From Paracoccaceae bacterium (GTDB taxonomy: Bacteria > Pseudomonadota > Alphaproteobacteria > Rhodobacterales > Rhodobacteraceae): DNA of 64,000 nucleotides. The stretch is from the NCBI GenBank assembly GCA_024742695.1, contig JANSXY010000003.1, forward strand, positions 186,001 to 250,000, in the 5' to 3' direction. Positions 45,568 to 54,126 of the stretch are shown here, piece after piece; position 1 is the first letter of the stretch; each line of letters begins with the position of its first letter. The notes under the pieces are model-generated. The model searched no databases. It was not told the DNA's origin and saw only the letters and a program-made list of their open reading frames with translations. The position numbers and the translations under genes were made by a program.

Positions 45568-45647
45568 GTCGCCCTCCCTGCCGGGACTCGCCTTTTGCCC
45601 CTCGCCGTTCTACTCAGGGACGGGGGCAAGGGCGACATGAAAGACCG

Positions 45648-47468
45648 ATGACCGAGGCAGGCGCGACAGATCAGGGCTACCAGGTTCTGGCCCGGAAATA
45701 CCGCCCGCAGACCTTCGCCGATCTCGTCGGCCAGGAAGCGATGGTGCGTACGCTGAAGAACGCCTTCGCCGCCGACCGGATCGCCCATGCCTTCGTCATG
45801 ACCGGGGTGCGCGGGGTCGGCAAGACGACGACCGCGCGGATCATCGCCAAGGGGCTGAACTGCATCGGCCCGGACGGGCAGGGCGGGCCGACGACCGATC
45901 CCTGCCTGGTCTGCGACCATTGCCGCGCGATTGCCGAGGGCCGGCATGTCGACGTGATGGAGATGGACGCGGCCAGCCGCACCGGTGTGGGCGACATCCG
46001 CGAGATCATCGACAGCGTGCACTACCGGGCCGCCAGCGCGCGCTACAAGGTCTACATCATCGACGAGGTTCACATGCTCTCGACAAGCGCGTTCAACGCG
46101 CTTCTCAAGACGCTGGAAGAACCGCCCGCGCATGTGAAGTTCATCTTCGCCACCACGGAAATCCGCAAGGTGCCGGTCACGGTGCTGTCGCGCTGCCAGC
46201 GGTTCGACCTGCGCCGGATCGAGCCGGAGGACATGCTGGCGATGCTGCGCCGGATCGCCGAGGCCGAGGGCGCGAAGATCGGCGACGACGCGCTGGCGCT
46301 GATCACCCGCGCCGCCGAGGGCTCGGCCCGTGACGCGCAATCGCTGCTCGACCAGGCGATTTCGCATGGCGCGGGGGAAACCGGCGCCGACCAGGTACGC
46401 GCGATGCTGGGGCTGGCCGACCGGGGCCGGGTGCTCGACCTGTTCGACCTGATCATGAGGGGCGACGCCGGCGGCGCGCTGGCGGAACTGGCCGGGCAAT
46501 ACGCCGATGGCGCCGACCCGGTCGCGGTGCTGCGCGACCTGGCCGAGGTCACGCACTGGATCTCGATGCTCAGGATCACCCCGGCGGCGGCCGAGGATCC
46601 CACCGTCGCGCCCGATGAACGTGCCCGCGGGCTGGCGATGGCCGAGGCGCTGAACATGCGGGCGCTGGCGCGGATGTGGCAGATGCTGCTCAAGGCGCTG
46701 GACGAGGTTTCGACCGCGCCGAACGCGATGATGGCGGCCGAGATGGCGGTGATCCGGCTGACCCATGTCGCCGACCTGCCGGATCCGGAACGCCTGCTGC
46801 GGCGGCTGGGCGAGCTGGGCGACGCGGTGGACTCCGGCCAGCCGGTGCCGCGCCCGCCGCCGGCGGCGGGCGGCACCGGCGGCGCAATCGGCGGCGCAAT
46901 CGGCGGCACCGTCGGTGTCGGTGGCGGCGGATCGGGCGGTGGGGCGACCGCGCGCGGTATCGGCCAGCCCGGCGGTGCGGCAACGGCACCGGCCCGCGCG
47001 CCCGAAACGGCGCTGGCGCGCTATGCCCGGTTCGAGGATGTCGTCGACCTGATCCGCGCCAACCGCGACGTCAAGCTTCTGGTCGAGGTCGAAACCCACC
47101 TGCGGCTGGCCCGCTACGCGCCCGGACGGATCGAGTTCGAACCGACGCCGGAGGCCCCGCGCGACCTTGCCGCGACGCTGGCGGCGCGCCTGCAAGCCTG
47201 GACCGGGGTGCGCTGGGGCGTGTCGGTCGTGGCCGAGGGCGGTGCGGCGACGATCGCGGAACGCCGCGATGCCGACCGGCTGGCGGCGGAAGAAGAGGCG
47301 CGGCAGAACCCGCTGGTACAGGCGGTGATGGCGGCCTTTCCCGGCGCAAGGATCAGCGATATCCGCACCGGCGCGGAAACCCTGGCGGACGCGGCCGAGG
47401 CCGCGCTGCCGGACGTCGAGGACGAGGACGGCGACGAGGACGGCTGGGATCCGTTCGAAAGGGATTAG
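45648..47468 (+). CDS. dnaX: DNA polymerase III subunits tau/gamma
   Basis: Clamp-loader ATPase of the replisome, 606 aa. It begins ARKYRPQTFADLVGQ, then Walker A GVRGVGKTTTARI, the zinc cluster (C of LNCIG and CLVCDHC), IIDEVHMLS, SRC motif TVLSRCQRFDLRR and sensor GSARDAQSLLDQ. After the AAA+ lid domains comes a glycine-rich linker (about residues 405-445) made partly of tandem GGAI units, then the tau-specific C-terminal domain. I see no A-rich slippery site like that of E. coli. The ATG at 45648 opens the conserved part; ybaB and recR follow. Confidence 0.95.
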   Translation: MTEAGATDQGYQVLARKYRPQTFADLVGQEAMVRTLKNAFAADRIAHAFVMTGVRGVGKTTTARIIAKGLNCIGPDGQGGPTTDPCLVCDHCRAIAEGRHVDVMEMDAASRTGVGDIREIIDSVHYRAASARYKVYIIDEVHMLSTSAFNALLKTLEEPPAHVKFIFATTEIRKVPVTVLSRCQRFDLRRIEPEDMLAMLRRIAEAEGAKIGDDALALITRAAEGSARDAQSLLDQAISHGAGETGADQVRAMLGLADRGRVLDLFDLIMRGDAGGALAELAGQYADGADPVAVLRDLAEVTHWISMLRITPAAAEDPTVAPDERARGLAMAEALNMRALARMWQMLLKALDEVSTAPNAMMAAEMAVIRLTHVADLPDPERLLRRLGELGDAVDSGQPVPRPPPAAGGTGGAIGGAIGGTVGVGGGGSGGGATARGIGQPGGAATAPARAPETALARYARFEDVVDLIRANRDVKLLVEVETHLRLARYAPGRIEFEPTPEAPRDLAATLAARLQAWTGVRWGVSVVAEGGAATIAERRDADRLAAEEEARQNPLVQAVMAAFPGARISDIRTGAETLADAAEAALPDVEDEDGDEDGWDPFERD

Positions 47469-47477
47469 GAGAGGGCG

Positions 47478-47822
47478 ATGTTCAAGGGACTGGGCCAGAT
47501 GGGCGACATGGGCAAGATGCTCAAGGCCGCGCAGGAGATGCAGGGCAAGATGGCCGCCCTGACCGAGGAGTTGCACCAGATCACGGTGACGGGCGAGTCC
47601 GGCGCGGGGCTGGTCAAGGCGGTCTGCAGCGCGAAGGGGGAGTTGAGAAGCCTCGACATCGACCCGTCGATCTTCAACGCCGACGACAAGGAAGTGGTCG
47701 AGGATCTGATCCTCGCCGCGATCAAGGATGCGCAGAAGCGCGCGGCCGAGAAGACCCAGGAGGAAATGGGTAAACTGACCGCCTCGATGGGTCTGCCGGC
47801 CGACATGAAACTGCCGTTCTGA
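47478..47822 (+). CDS. YbaB/EbfC nucleoid-associated protein
   Basis: A 114-aa dimeric DNA-binding protein. [24 protein letters not shown] at the N-terminus and [20 protein letters not shown] in the centre are typical. It lies between dnaX and recR, the conserved order in most bacteria, with 9 and 7 bases between genes. GGAGAGGG precedes the ATG. It is thought to bind DNA broadly and affect nucleoid structure and gene expression. Confidence 0.95.
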   Translation: MFKGLGQMGDMGKMLKAAQEMQGKMAALTEELHQITVTGESGAGLVKAVCSAKGELRSLDIDPSIFNADDKEVVEDLILAAIKDAQKRAAEKTQEEMGKLTASMGLPADMKLPF

Positions 47823-47829
47823 TCCGCCG

Positions 47830-48429
47830 ATGACGCAGGCCGACCGCGACATCGAGCGGCTGATCGAACTGATGGCGCGGCTGCCGGGCCTTGGCCCGCG
47901 CTCGGCGCGGCGCGCGGCGCTGCACCTGATCAAGAAGCGCGGGCAAGTGATGGCGCCCCTGGCCGAGGTGATGGGCCGGGTCGCGGCCACGGTGCGCGAC
48001 TGCGCCGCCTGCGGCAATCTCGCGACCGGTGACCTGTGCGACATCTGCCGCGATCCGGCCCGCGCCACCGGCGAGATCTGCGTGGTCGAGGACGTGGCCG
48101 ATCTCTGGGCGCTGGAACGCGGGCAGGTGTTCCGCGGCCGCTATCACGTTCTGGGCGGCACGCTGTCGGCGCTGGACGGGATCGGGCCGGAGGATCTGCG
48201 CATTCCGGTCCTGATCCGCCGGATCGCCGATGAGGGCGTGCGCGAGGTGATCCTCGCGCTCGGCGCCACGGTCGACGGCCAGACCACCGCGCATTACATC
48301 GCCGAGGCGCTGGCGGAGGCCGCGGTCGAGGTTTCCACGCTCGCGCAGGGCGTTCCGGTGGGCGGTGAACTGGACTATCTCGACGAAGGCACGATCTCGG
48401 CCGCGCTCAGGGCGCGCCGCCGGGTCTGA
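47830..48429 (+). CDS. recR: Recombination mediator RecR
   Basis: RecFOR pathway protein of 199 aa that helps load RecA on gaps. It has the N-terminal helix-hairpin-helix ([17 protein letters not shown]), the zinc finger [16 protein letters not shown] (about residues 58-73), the Toprim domain ([33 protein letters not shown]) and the C-terminal Walker-B-like part with [18 protein letters not shown]. The last gene of the dnaX-ybaB-recR operon. Confidence 0.96.
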   Translation: MTQADRDIERLIELMARLPGLGPRSARRAALHLIKKRGQVMAPLAEVMGRVAATVRDCAACGNLATGDLCDICRDPARATGEICVVEDVADLWALERGQVFRGRYHVLGGTLSALDGIGPEDLRIPVLIRRIADEGVREVILALGATVDGQTTAHYIAEALAEAAVEVSTLAQGVPVGGELDYLDEGTISAALRARRRV

Positions 48430-48449
48430 CGGCCCGCGCCCGGCCGGGT

Positions 48450-49223
48450 TCAGCGGGCGATGCCGTCGTCCTCTTCGTCCTCGTCTTCGTCGTTCTCGCC
48501 ATGCGGCAGGTTGAAGAAGCTCTCGGCGTCCGAGAAATCCTTCGCCTCCGGCGTCTCGTCGGCATCGCCGCCGGTGAGCGAGAAGGTTTCCAGCCCGGCG
48601 ATCGCCGTCGGCATCCGCGGTTCCGGGGCCATTTCCAGCGACTGTTCGGTGGACACCAGCTTGCGGCGTTCGTCATCCGACATCAGCGCGCCCTCGGCGG
48701 CCTTCTTCTTCGCGGCCTTCTGCACCGCCGCGTCCAGTTCCGACTGCTTGCACAGCCCCAGGGCGACCGGGTCGATCGGCTGGATCTGGCCGATGTTCCA
48801 GTGCGTCCGGTCGCGGATCGACTGGATCGTCGGCTTGGTGGTGCCGACGAGCTTGCCGACCTGCGCATCGGTCAGTTCGGGATGGAACTTGACCAGCCAC
48901 AGGATCGCCGCGGGCCGGTCCTGCCGCTTCGACAGGGGCGTGTAGCGCGGGCCGCGGCGCTTTTCCTCGCCCTGGGCCGCGGGGTTGTGCTTCAGCTTGA
49001 GCGCGTGCGCCGGATCGGCCTCGCCCTTGCTGATTTCCTCGGGCTCGAGCTGGTTGTTGGCGATCGGGTCGAAGCCCTTCACGCCGGTCGCGACATCGCC
49101 ATCCGCGATCCCCTGCACCTCGAGTTCGTGCAGCCCGCAGAAATCCGCGATCTGCCTGAAGCTCAGCGTGGTGTTGTCGACAAGCCAGACAGCGGTGGCC
49201 TTGGCCATGAGCGGCTTCGTCAT
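48450..49223 (-). CDS. trcR: Cell cycle transcriptional regulator TrcR (DUF1013)
   Basis: A 257-aa protein of the DUF1013 family, annotated as TrcR and restricted to Alphaproteobacteria. Two helix-turn-helix-like segments are visible: TTLSFRQIADFCGLHELEVQGIADG (18-42) and LTDAQVGKLVGTTKPTIQSIRDRTHWN (118-144). The C-terminus is a very acidic tail (ENDEDEDEEDDG) preceded by a lysine-rich stretch. It is believed to act on RNA polymerase or promoters of cell-cycle genes. GGAG lies before the ATG. It is convergent with recR with 20 bases between. Confidence 0.88.
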   Translation of the reverse strand: MTKPLMAKATAVWLVDNTTLSFRQIADFCGLHELEVQGIADGDVATGVKGFDPIANNQLEPEEISKGEADPAHALKLKHNPAAQGEEKRRGPRYTPLSKRQDRPAAILWLVKFHPELTDAQVGKLVGTTKPTIQSIRDRTHWNIGQIQPIDPVALGLCKQSELDAAVQKAAKKKAAEGALMSDDERRKLVSTEQSLEMAPEPRMPTAIAGLETFSLTGGDADETPEAKDFSDAESFFNLPHGENDEDEDEEDDGIAR

Positions 49224-49334
49224 CGGGTCACTCCTTCTCGATCGCTCCCCGGGCCGGTGGAACGGCCGCGACCCGGTGGGCCGCCAATCCTCGTTTTCGG
49301 GGAAGGTGGTCCGCGATATAGCCCGCCGCGCCGC

Positions 49335-49373
49335 GCAAGAAAAGAGGGAATCCGCGGCCCGGTGCCGGGCCGC
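49335..49373 (-). terminator. Hairpin terminator after quinone oxidoreductase
   Basis: Directly after the leftward stop, GCGGCCCGG and CCGGGCCGC (49354-49373) form a stem of 8-9 bp with a very small loop; read leftward it is followed by GATTCCCTCTTTTCTT, a broken T tract. Confidence 0.55.
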
Positions 49374-49375
49374 CG

Positions 49376-50359
49376 TCAGGCCACCTTCAGCACGATCTTG
49401 CCGATATGGGCCGAGCTTTCCATCCGCGCATGCGCCGCCGCCGCCTCGGCCAGCGGAAACTCGCTGTCCATCACCGGCCGCAGCCGGCCGGCCGCGATCA
49501 TCGGCCAGACATGGGCGCGGACCTCCGCCGCGATCCGCGCCTTGGCGAGGTCGGATTGCGGGCGCAGCGTCGATCCGGTGATCGTCAGTCGCCGGACCAT
49601 GACCTCGGCGAAGTTCAGCTCCACCTTCGGGCCGGACAGGAAGGCGATCTGCACCAGCCGCCCGTCATCGGCCAGCGCCCTGACATTGCGCGGCAGGTAG
49701 GGGCCGCCGACCATGTCGAGGATCAGGTTCGCGCCGCCCTCGGCCTTCAGGATCGCGACGAAATCCTCGTCGCGGTAGTTGATCGCGCGCTCGGCGCCGA
49801 GACCGGTGCAGGCCGCGCATTTCTCGGCGGAGCCGGCGGTGGCGAAGACCCGCGCGCCCAGCGCCGCGGCGATCTGGATCGCGGTGGTGCCGATCCCCGA
49901 CGATCCGCCATGCACGAGGAACCGTTCGCCGGCCGTCAGCCCGCCGCGCATCACGACGTTCGACCAGACCGTGAAACAGGTCTCGGGCAGGCAGGCGGCC
50001 TCGGCCATGTCCAGCCCCTCGGGCACCGGCAGGGCATGGGCGGCGGGGGTGAGCGCGTACTGGGCATAGCCGCCGCCGGGCAACAGCGCGCAGACCGCGT
50101 CGCCCACGGCCCAGCCGGTCACGCCCGGCCCGATGGCGGCGACATGGCCGGCGGCCTCCAGCCCCGGCAGGGGCGAGGCGCCGGGCGGCGGCGCGTAGCT
50201 GCCGGCGCGCTGCAGCGCGTCGGGCCGGTTCACCCCGGCATAGGCGATGCGGATCAGGATCTGGCCGTGGCCCGGTTCCGGCACCGGAACCCGGCACGGG
50301 CGCAGCACCTCGGGCCCGCCCGGTTCCGTGATCTCGATCGCCTGCATCGTGTCGGTCAT
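49376..50359 (-). CDS. Zinc-independent quinone oxidoreductase (PIG3/QOR type MDR)
   Basis: NAD(P)H-dependent medium-chain reductase of 327 aa. GVNRPDALQRAGSY (about residues 43-56), PGLEAAGHV, the Rossmann motif HGGSSGIGTTAIQIA and LILDMVGGPYLPRN are typical of the PIG3-like quinone oxidoreductase subfamily (TIGR02824 type), which lacks the zinc ligands of alcohol dehydrogenases. GGGAGG is 5 bases before the ATG at 50359, which is better than the in-frame start at 50377. It follows the COQ9-family gene in the same direction. Confidence 0.88.
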   Translation of the reverse strand: MTDTMQAIEITEPGGPEVLRPCRVPVPEPGHGQILIRIAYAGVNRPDALQRAGSYAPPPGASPLPGLEAAGHVAAIGPGVTGWAVGDAVCALLPGGGYAQYALTPAAHALPVPEGLDMAEAACLPETCFTVWSNVVMRGGLTAGERFLVHGGSSGIGTTAIQIAAALGARVFATAGSAEKCAACTGLGAERAINYRDEDFVAILKAEGGANLILDMVGGPYLPRNVRALADDGRLVQIAFLSGPKVELNFAEVMVRRLTITGSTLRPQSDLAKARIAAEVRAHVWPMIAAGRLRPVMDSEFPLAEAAAAHARMESSAHIGKIVLKVA

Positions 50360-50429
50360 GCGCGCCTCCCTGCTCACGCCCTCCTAGCAAGGTCGCGGCG
50401 CCGGGAAAAGACGGCAGCCGACGGCCCGG

Positions 50430-51122
50430 TCAGCGCGCCGCGCCGCGGCCGGGCAGGTCGCCGGTGCCGCGCGGCTTGCGGATCCGTTCGGCCAGCTTCA
50501 TCGGCCCGGCCAGAAGCGGGCCCAGCACCGGGTTCTCGCGCGCCTTCGCCTTGGCGCTCTCGATCCGCATCACATCCTCGATCCGACGGTCGAGAAACGC
50601 CCAGGTCTCGGCCTGGCCGGGGCTGTCGTCGCCCAGCCAGTAGAGCACCGTCGCGGCATGAACGGCCGACAGCGTGGCGCGCTTCGTGTACCAGTTCAGA
50701 TCGTCGGAACCGTCGCCCAGCGCCCGCCAGATCGCATCCGCCGTGCCCCAGACCAGTTCCGCCCCGGTCGCGGCGTGCTGCGGCAGCGCGAACAGCGTGG
50801 CGCCGCGCCGCACGACCTCGCGATCCGCGCCCTCCAGCCTGAGCCGGACCGCCCGCGCCACCCGGTCGCGAAATCGCAGCCCGGCACCGGGATCGGCGGC
50901 CAGCCGCGCCGCCATCTCGGCGTCGCCCCGACGATGGCAGTCGACGGCCAGGTCGACCGCGCCGCGCGGGCACAGAAGCCGGGCCTCGGCAAGGTCGATC
51001 CCCGCGTCGCGCGCGGCGGCGCGGAACGTCTCGTCCGACCAGCCGTCGAACGGCACGTGCATCAGCGCCGCGTCCAGAAGCGCGGCGCGGCGCGGTTCGG
51101 GCGAAACGTGCGGATCGGGCAT
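50430..51122 (-). CDS. COQ9 family protein (rpsU-divergently transcribed)
   Basis: A 230-aa protein of the COQ9 family, lipid-binding TetR-like fold proteins linked to ubiquinone synthesis. Visible are an N-terminal helical part (ALLDAALMHVPFDGWSDETFRAAARDAGI) and the C-terminal WYTKRATLSAVHAATVLYWLGD with FLDRRIEDVMRIE, which are the family signature. In Rhodobacteraceae and Rhizobiales this gene is regularly divergent from rpsU, as here (105 bases between starts). I use the ATG at 51122 because the upstream frame crosses the rpsU promoter. Confidence 0.88.
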   Translation of the reverse strand: MPDPHVSPEPRRAALLDAALMHVPFDGWSDETFRAAARDAGIDLAEARLLCPRGAVDLAVDCHRRGDAEMAARLAADPGAGLRFRDRVARAVRLRLEGADREVVRRGATLFALPQHAATGAELVWGTADAIWRALGDGSDDLNWYTKRATLSAVHAATVLYWLGDDSPGQAETWAFLDRRIEDVMRIESAKAKARENPVLGPLLAGPMKLAERIRKPRGTGDLPGRGAAR

Positions 51123-51145
51123 GGTCTGGCCTCCTGTTGCGGCGG

Positions 51146-51174
51146 TGGACAAAGCCGCCGGCCCTTGATATAGG
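51146..51174 (+). promoter_or_regulatory. Promoter of rpsU
   Basis: TGGACA and TATAGG with a 17-base spacer, 52 bases before the ATG. AGCCGCC and GGCGGCT flank the -10 region as an imperfect inverted repeat. Confidence 0.5.
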
Positions 51175-51226
51175 GCGGCTTCCTGCAAAGACAGCAACTC
51201 TAACCTAGGAAGGTGGTGACAACCAC

Positions 51227-51433
51227 ATGCAGGTCAGCGTCCGCGACAACAACGTCGAACAGGCGCTTCGCGCCCTGAAGAAGAAACTTCAGCGCGAAGG
51301 GGTTTTCCGCGAAATGAAGCTCAAGCAGCATTTCGAGAAGCCGTCGGTCAAGAAGGCGCGCGAGAAGGCCGAGGCGATTCGCCGCGCCCGCAAGCTCGCC
51401 CGCAAGAAGGCCCAGCGCGAAGGCGCGCTGTAA
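51227..51433 (+). CDS. rpsU: 30S ribosomal protein S21
   Basis: Small ribosomal subunit protein S21, 68 aa, with the typical [27 protein letters not shown] start and the arginine/lysine-rich helical tail [22 protein letters not shown] lies before the ATG. A good intrinsic terminator follows 40 bases after the stop, so it is monocistronic. Confidence 0.97.
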   Translation: MQVSVRDNNVEQALRALKKKLQREGVFREMKLKQHFEKPSVKKAREKAEAIRRARKLARKKAQREGAL

Positions 51434-51473
51434 GGCGTTCCGCGACACTGGCCCGGGTCACCGGGCACCGATG

Positions 51474-51501
51474 ACCCCCGTCCGCAAGGCCGGGGGTTTT
51501 T
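51474..51501 (+). terminator. Intrinsic terminator after rpsU
   Basis: ACCCCCG (51474-51480) pairs with CGGGGGT (51491-51497); inside it CC-GCAA-GG extends the stem past a T/C mismatch. Five T residues follow. Confidence 0.85.
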
Positions 51502-51554
51502 CGTTTCCCGCCCCAGCCCGGCCCCGGCCCCGGCCCGCGCGCCGTGGCGCGCCC

Positions 51555-51608
51555 GATTTTGGTCCCGAAATATCCCACGGGGGGTGCGGGGGGTGTGAAA
51601 CCCCCCGC
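51555..51608 (+). repeat. Dispersed intergenic repeat, copy C
   Basis: Starts GATTTTGGTCCCGAAATATCC, then a G-run and one hairpin, GCGGGGGGT (51586-51594) with ACCCCCCGC (51600-51608), loop GTGAA. It is a shorter version of copies A and B. As in copy A, it directly follows the stop of a leftward gene (here lrp at 51619). Confidence 0.75.
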
Positions 51609-51618
51609 CGGCGCGGGC

Positions 51619-52077
51619 TCAGACCGGGATCGCGGTGGTCTTGAACACCGTGCGCAGCGCGAAGGACGAATGCATCTGCGCCACGCCCGGCAGGCGCGCC
51701 AGGTACTGGCGGTGAATGCGCGCGAAATCCTCGGTGTCCTGCGCCACCACCTTCAGCAGGTAATCCGCCGTGCCCGCCATCAGGTGGCATTCCAGCACGT
51801 CGGGTACCCGGCGAACCTCGCGCTCGAACGCCTCCAGCACCTCGTCGGCCTGGCCAGAGAGCGTGATCTCGACGAAAACGGTGGTCGGCCGGTCCAGCTT
51901 GCGGGCGTTCAGGAGCGCGACATAGGCATCGATGTAACCCTCCGCCTCCAGCCGCTGCACCCGCCGGTGGCAGGCCGAGGGCGACAGGTGGATGCGCTCC
52001 GCCAGTTCGGCGTTCGAAATCCGCCCCTGCTTCTGCAGCACCCCGAGAATCCGGCGATCTGTCGCGTCCAGTGCCAT
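51619..52077 (-). CDS. Lrp/AsnC family transcriptional regulator
   Basis: A 152-aa feast/famine regulator: N-terminal helix-turn-helix (TDRRILGVLQKQGRISNAELAERIHLSPSACHRRVQRLE, residues 6-44) and the C-terminal ligand-binding RAM domain (VPDVLECHLMAGTADYLLKVVAQD). It is divergent from alanine dehydrogenase with 143 bases between starts, the classic arrangement of an Lrp/AldR regulator with ald, so it probably senses alanine or leucine and activates ald. The ATG at 52077 follows AAGGAG. Confidence 0.92.
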   Translation of the reverse strand: MALDATDRRILGVLQKQGRISNAELAERIHLSPSACHRRVQRLEAEGYIDAYVALLNARKLDRPTTVFVEITLSGQADEVLEAFEREVRRVPDVLECHLMAGTADYLLKVVAQDTEDFARIHRQYLARLPGVAQMHSSFALRTVFKTTAIPV

Positions 52078-52220
52078 CGTCGCGCAAACTCCTTCGAAAT
52101 TTTGTCCCGATCGGCGAAGACTGTACCGCGAAAGGGCCCCGCTGACAGTCCAGATTTCAAGCCGATTGCGCGCCGGTTGCGGCATTCTTGTCGCAGGCCA
52201 GTGCGACCGGGGAGGACAGC

Positions 52221-53339
52221 ATGAAGATCGGATGCCCGAAGGAGATCAAGCCGCAGGAGTTCCGCGTCGGGCTGACGCCGAACGCCGCGCGCGAAGCGGT
52301 GGCGCATGGCCACGAGGTGATCGTGGAAACCGGCGCGGGTGCCGGCGCGGGCTTTTCCGATGCCGACTACACCGCCGCCGGCGCGCGCATCGTGGACACC
52401 GCCGAAGAGGTCTTCGCCCTTGCCGACATGATCGTGAAGGTGAAGGAGCCGCAGGCCGGCGAACGCAGGATGCTGCGCGAGGGCCAGCTTCTGTTCACCT
52501 ACCTCCATCTCGCCCCCGATCCCGACCAGACGCATGACCTGATCGCCTCGGGTGCGACCTGCATCGCCTACGAGACGGTGACCGACGCCCAGGGCGGGCT
52601 GCCCCTGCTGGCGCCGATGTCCGAGGTCGCCGGCCGGCTGGCGCCGCAGGTGGGCGCCTGGACCTTGCAGAAGGCCAACGGCGGGCGCGGGGTTCTGCTG
52701 GGCGGGGTGCCGGGCGTCGGGCCGGCGAAGGTCGTGGTGATCGGCGGCGGCGTGGTCGGTACCCATGCGGCGCGGATCGCGGCGGGGATGGGCGCCGATG
52801 TCACCGTGCTCGATCGCTCGCTGCCGCGGCTGCGCTATCTCGACGACGTGTTCGGCGACCGGTTCCGCACCCGCTACGCCAGCGCCGGCGCCAATGCCGA
52901 ACTGGTGGCGGAGGCCGACATGGTGGTGGGCGCGGTGCTGATCCCCGGCGCGGCGGCGCCGAAACTGGTGTCACGGGCGCAGTTGTCGACGATGAAGCCC
53001 GGCGCGGCCATCGTCGACGTGGCGATCGACCAGGGCGGCTGTTTCGAAACCTCGCGCGCCACGACGCACGAGGATCCGATCTACGAGGTCGACGGCATCA
53101 TGCACTACTGCGTCGCCAACATGCCCGGCGCGGTCGCCCGGACCTCCACCCTGGCGCTGGGCAACGCGACAATGCCGTTCATGCTGGCGCTTGCCGACAA
53201 GGGCTGGCGCCAGGCCTGCGAGGACGATCCGCACCTTCTCGCCGGGCTCAACGTCCATGCCGGGCGGCTGACCTACTACGCGGTGGGCAAGGCGCTGGGC
53301 ATCGACGTGCTGTCGCCGTCGCTGGCGCTGAAGGCCTGA
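52221..53339 (+). CDS. ald: Alanine dehydrogenase
   Basis: Oxidatively deaminates L-alanine to pyruvate and ammonia with NAD, letting alanine serve as carbon and nitrogen source. It has 372 aa with [20 protein letters not shown], the substrate lysine in MIVKVKEPQ (about Lys74), the catalytic histidine in YLHLA (about His95), the dinucleotide loop [13 protein letters not shown] and the conserved [27 protein letters not shown] is just before the ATG. Expression is probably set by the divergent Lrp regulator. Confidence 0.95.
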   Translation: MKIGCPKEIKPQEFRVGLTPNAAREAVAHGHEVIVETGAGAGAGFSDADYTAAGARIVDTAEEVFALADMIVKVKEPQAGERRMLREGQLLFTYLHLAPDPDQTHDLIASGATCIAYETVTDAQGGLPLLAPMSEVAGRLAPQVGAWTLQKANGGRGVLLGGVPGVGPAKVVVIGGGVVGTHAARIAAGMGADVTVLDRSLPRLRYLDDVFGDRFRTRYASAGANAELVAEADMVVGAVLIPGAAAPKLVSRAQLSTMKPGAAIVDVAIDQGGCFETSRATTHEDPIYEVDGIMHYCVANMPGAVARTSTLALGNATMPFMLALADKGWRQACEDDPHLLAGLNVHAGRLTYYAVGKALGIDVLSPSLALKA

Positions 53340-53351
53340 GGGGCGCGGCCG

Positions 53352-53789
53352 TCAGGCCGCGCGCTCTTTCAGAAGGTCGCGGATCTCGGACAGCAGGTCT
53401 TCCTGCGTCGGGCCCTTCGGGGCTTCCGGCTCCGCTACCTTCTCGCGTTCCGCGGCGGCCTTGATCCGGTTGACCGCCTTGACCATCAGGAACACCACCC
53501 AGGCGATGATCAGGAAGTTGATCACCGCCATCAGGAAGGCCCCGTAGGCGAAGATCGAGGCACCCGCCTCGCGCGCCGCCTCGAGGCTGGCGCCGGCCGG
53601 CACCTCGCCCGAGAGCACGAGGTAGTTGTTGGTGAAATCCAGCCCGCCGGTGAACAGGCCGATGATCGGGTTTATGATGTCGCCGACAAGCGACGAGACG
53701 ATCGCGGTGAAGGCGGCGCCGACGATGATGCCCACGGCCATGTCCATGACATTGCCCTTGGCGATGAATGCGCGGAATTCCTGAAGCAT
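53352..53789 (-). CDS. mscL: Large-conductance mechanosensitive channel MscL
   Basis: Homopentameric inner-membrane safety valve that opens on hypo-osmotic shock. The 145-aa protein has the N-terminal amphipathic segment [26 protein letters not shown] (the glycine-rich pore helix), [10 protein letters not shown], a periplasmic loop, the second helix [22 protein letters not shown] and a C-terminal helical bundle. GAGGG precedes the ATG at 53789. Convergent with ald, 12 bases between stops. Confidence 0.95.
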   Translation of the reverse strand: MLQEFRAFIAKGNVMDMAVGIIVGAAFTAIVSSLVGDIINPIIGLFTGGLDFTNNYLVLSGEVPAGASLEAAREAGASIFAYGAFLMAVINFLIIAWVVFLMVKAVNRIKAAAEREKVAEPEAPKGPTQEDLLSEIRDLLKERAA

Positions 53790-53881
53790 GGGGTCCCTCT
53801 TGGTCACGCGGCCCCGGCTCTGCCGGCCGGGCCGCCGGCAGCCTAGCATGGTGCGTCGCCGCTCCAAGGCAAATGACCCGG

Positions 53882-53977
53882 TCAGCGCGTCGTTTCAGCC
53901 TTCGGTGGTATCGGCGGGCCGTCGACACCGCAGGCGGCGAGCGCGAGCAGGGCGGCCAGGACGCTGACGCGGATCAT
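53882..53977 (-). CDS. 31-aa lipoprotein, LptM-like
   Basis: A mini-gene of 31 codons whose ATG overlaps the stop of the lipoprotein gene before it (ATGA). The product has a short signal segment ([13 protein letters not shown], lipobox LAAC) and, right after the cysteine, GVDGPPIPP. This matches the layout of LptM (YifL), a tiny lipoprotein with a CG.xG.L..P tail that helps assemble the LptDE translocon. In many proteobacteria LptM lies beside lysA/dapF or argH. Here it is third in argH-lipoprotein-LptM-like. It is short, so the assignment rests on pattern and place. Confidence 0.6.
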   Translation of the reverse strand: MIRVSVLAALLALAACGVDGPPIPPKAETTR

Positions 53978-54126
53978 GGCCGCACGCTGAGTTCGAAACC
54001 GCCAAGGCCCAGCGCCGCCAGCGGCCGCAGCCTCAGCCCCTCCAGGTCGAGCTGTAGATCCTCGTCCTGCCGCTGCCCGGTGCAGGCGGCGAGTACGGCG
54101 AGGCCGAGAAAGACGATGTGCCTCAT
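53974..54126 (-). CDS. 50-aa lipoprotein of unknown function
   Basis: Begins in the argH stop (ATGA overlap at 54123-54126) and ends overlapping the next mini-gene. The N-terminus [15 protein letters not shown] is a clear lipoprotein signal with lipobox LAAC. The mature 36 residues ([18 protein letters not shown]...) are polar and then moderately hydrophobic ([14 protein letters not shown]). I do not recognise a family. Double coupling to argH and the LptM-like gene argues that it is translated. Confidence 0.6.
   Translation of the reverse strand: MRHIVFLGLAVLAACTGQRQDEDLQLDLEGLRLRPLAALGLGGFELSVRP

Noticed and set aside
45648-47468. Programmed frameshift in dnaX to make gamma
   Set aside because: No A-rich slippery heptamer like that of E. 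coli was found; a protease or other mechanism cannot be judged from sequence.
52078-52220. Specific Lrp boxes and promoters in the lrp/ald divergent gap
   Set aside because: A/T-rich patches such as TTCGAAATTTTGTC are present, but no repeat or promoter match was strong enough to assign.
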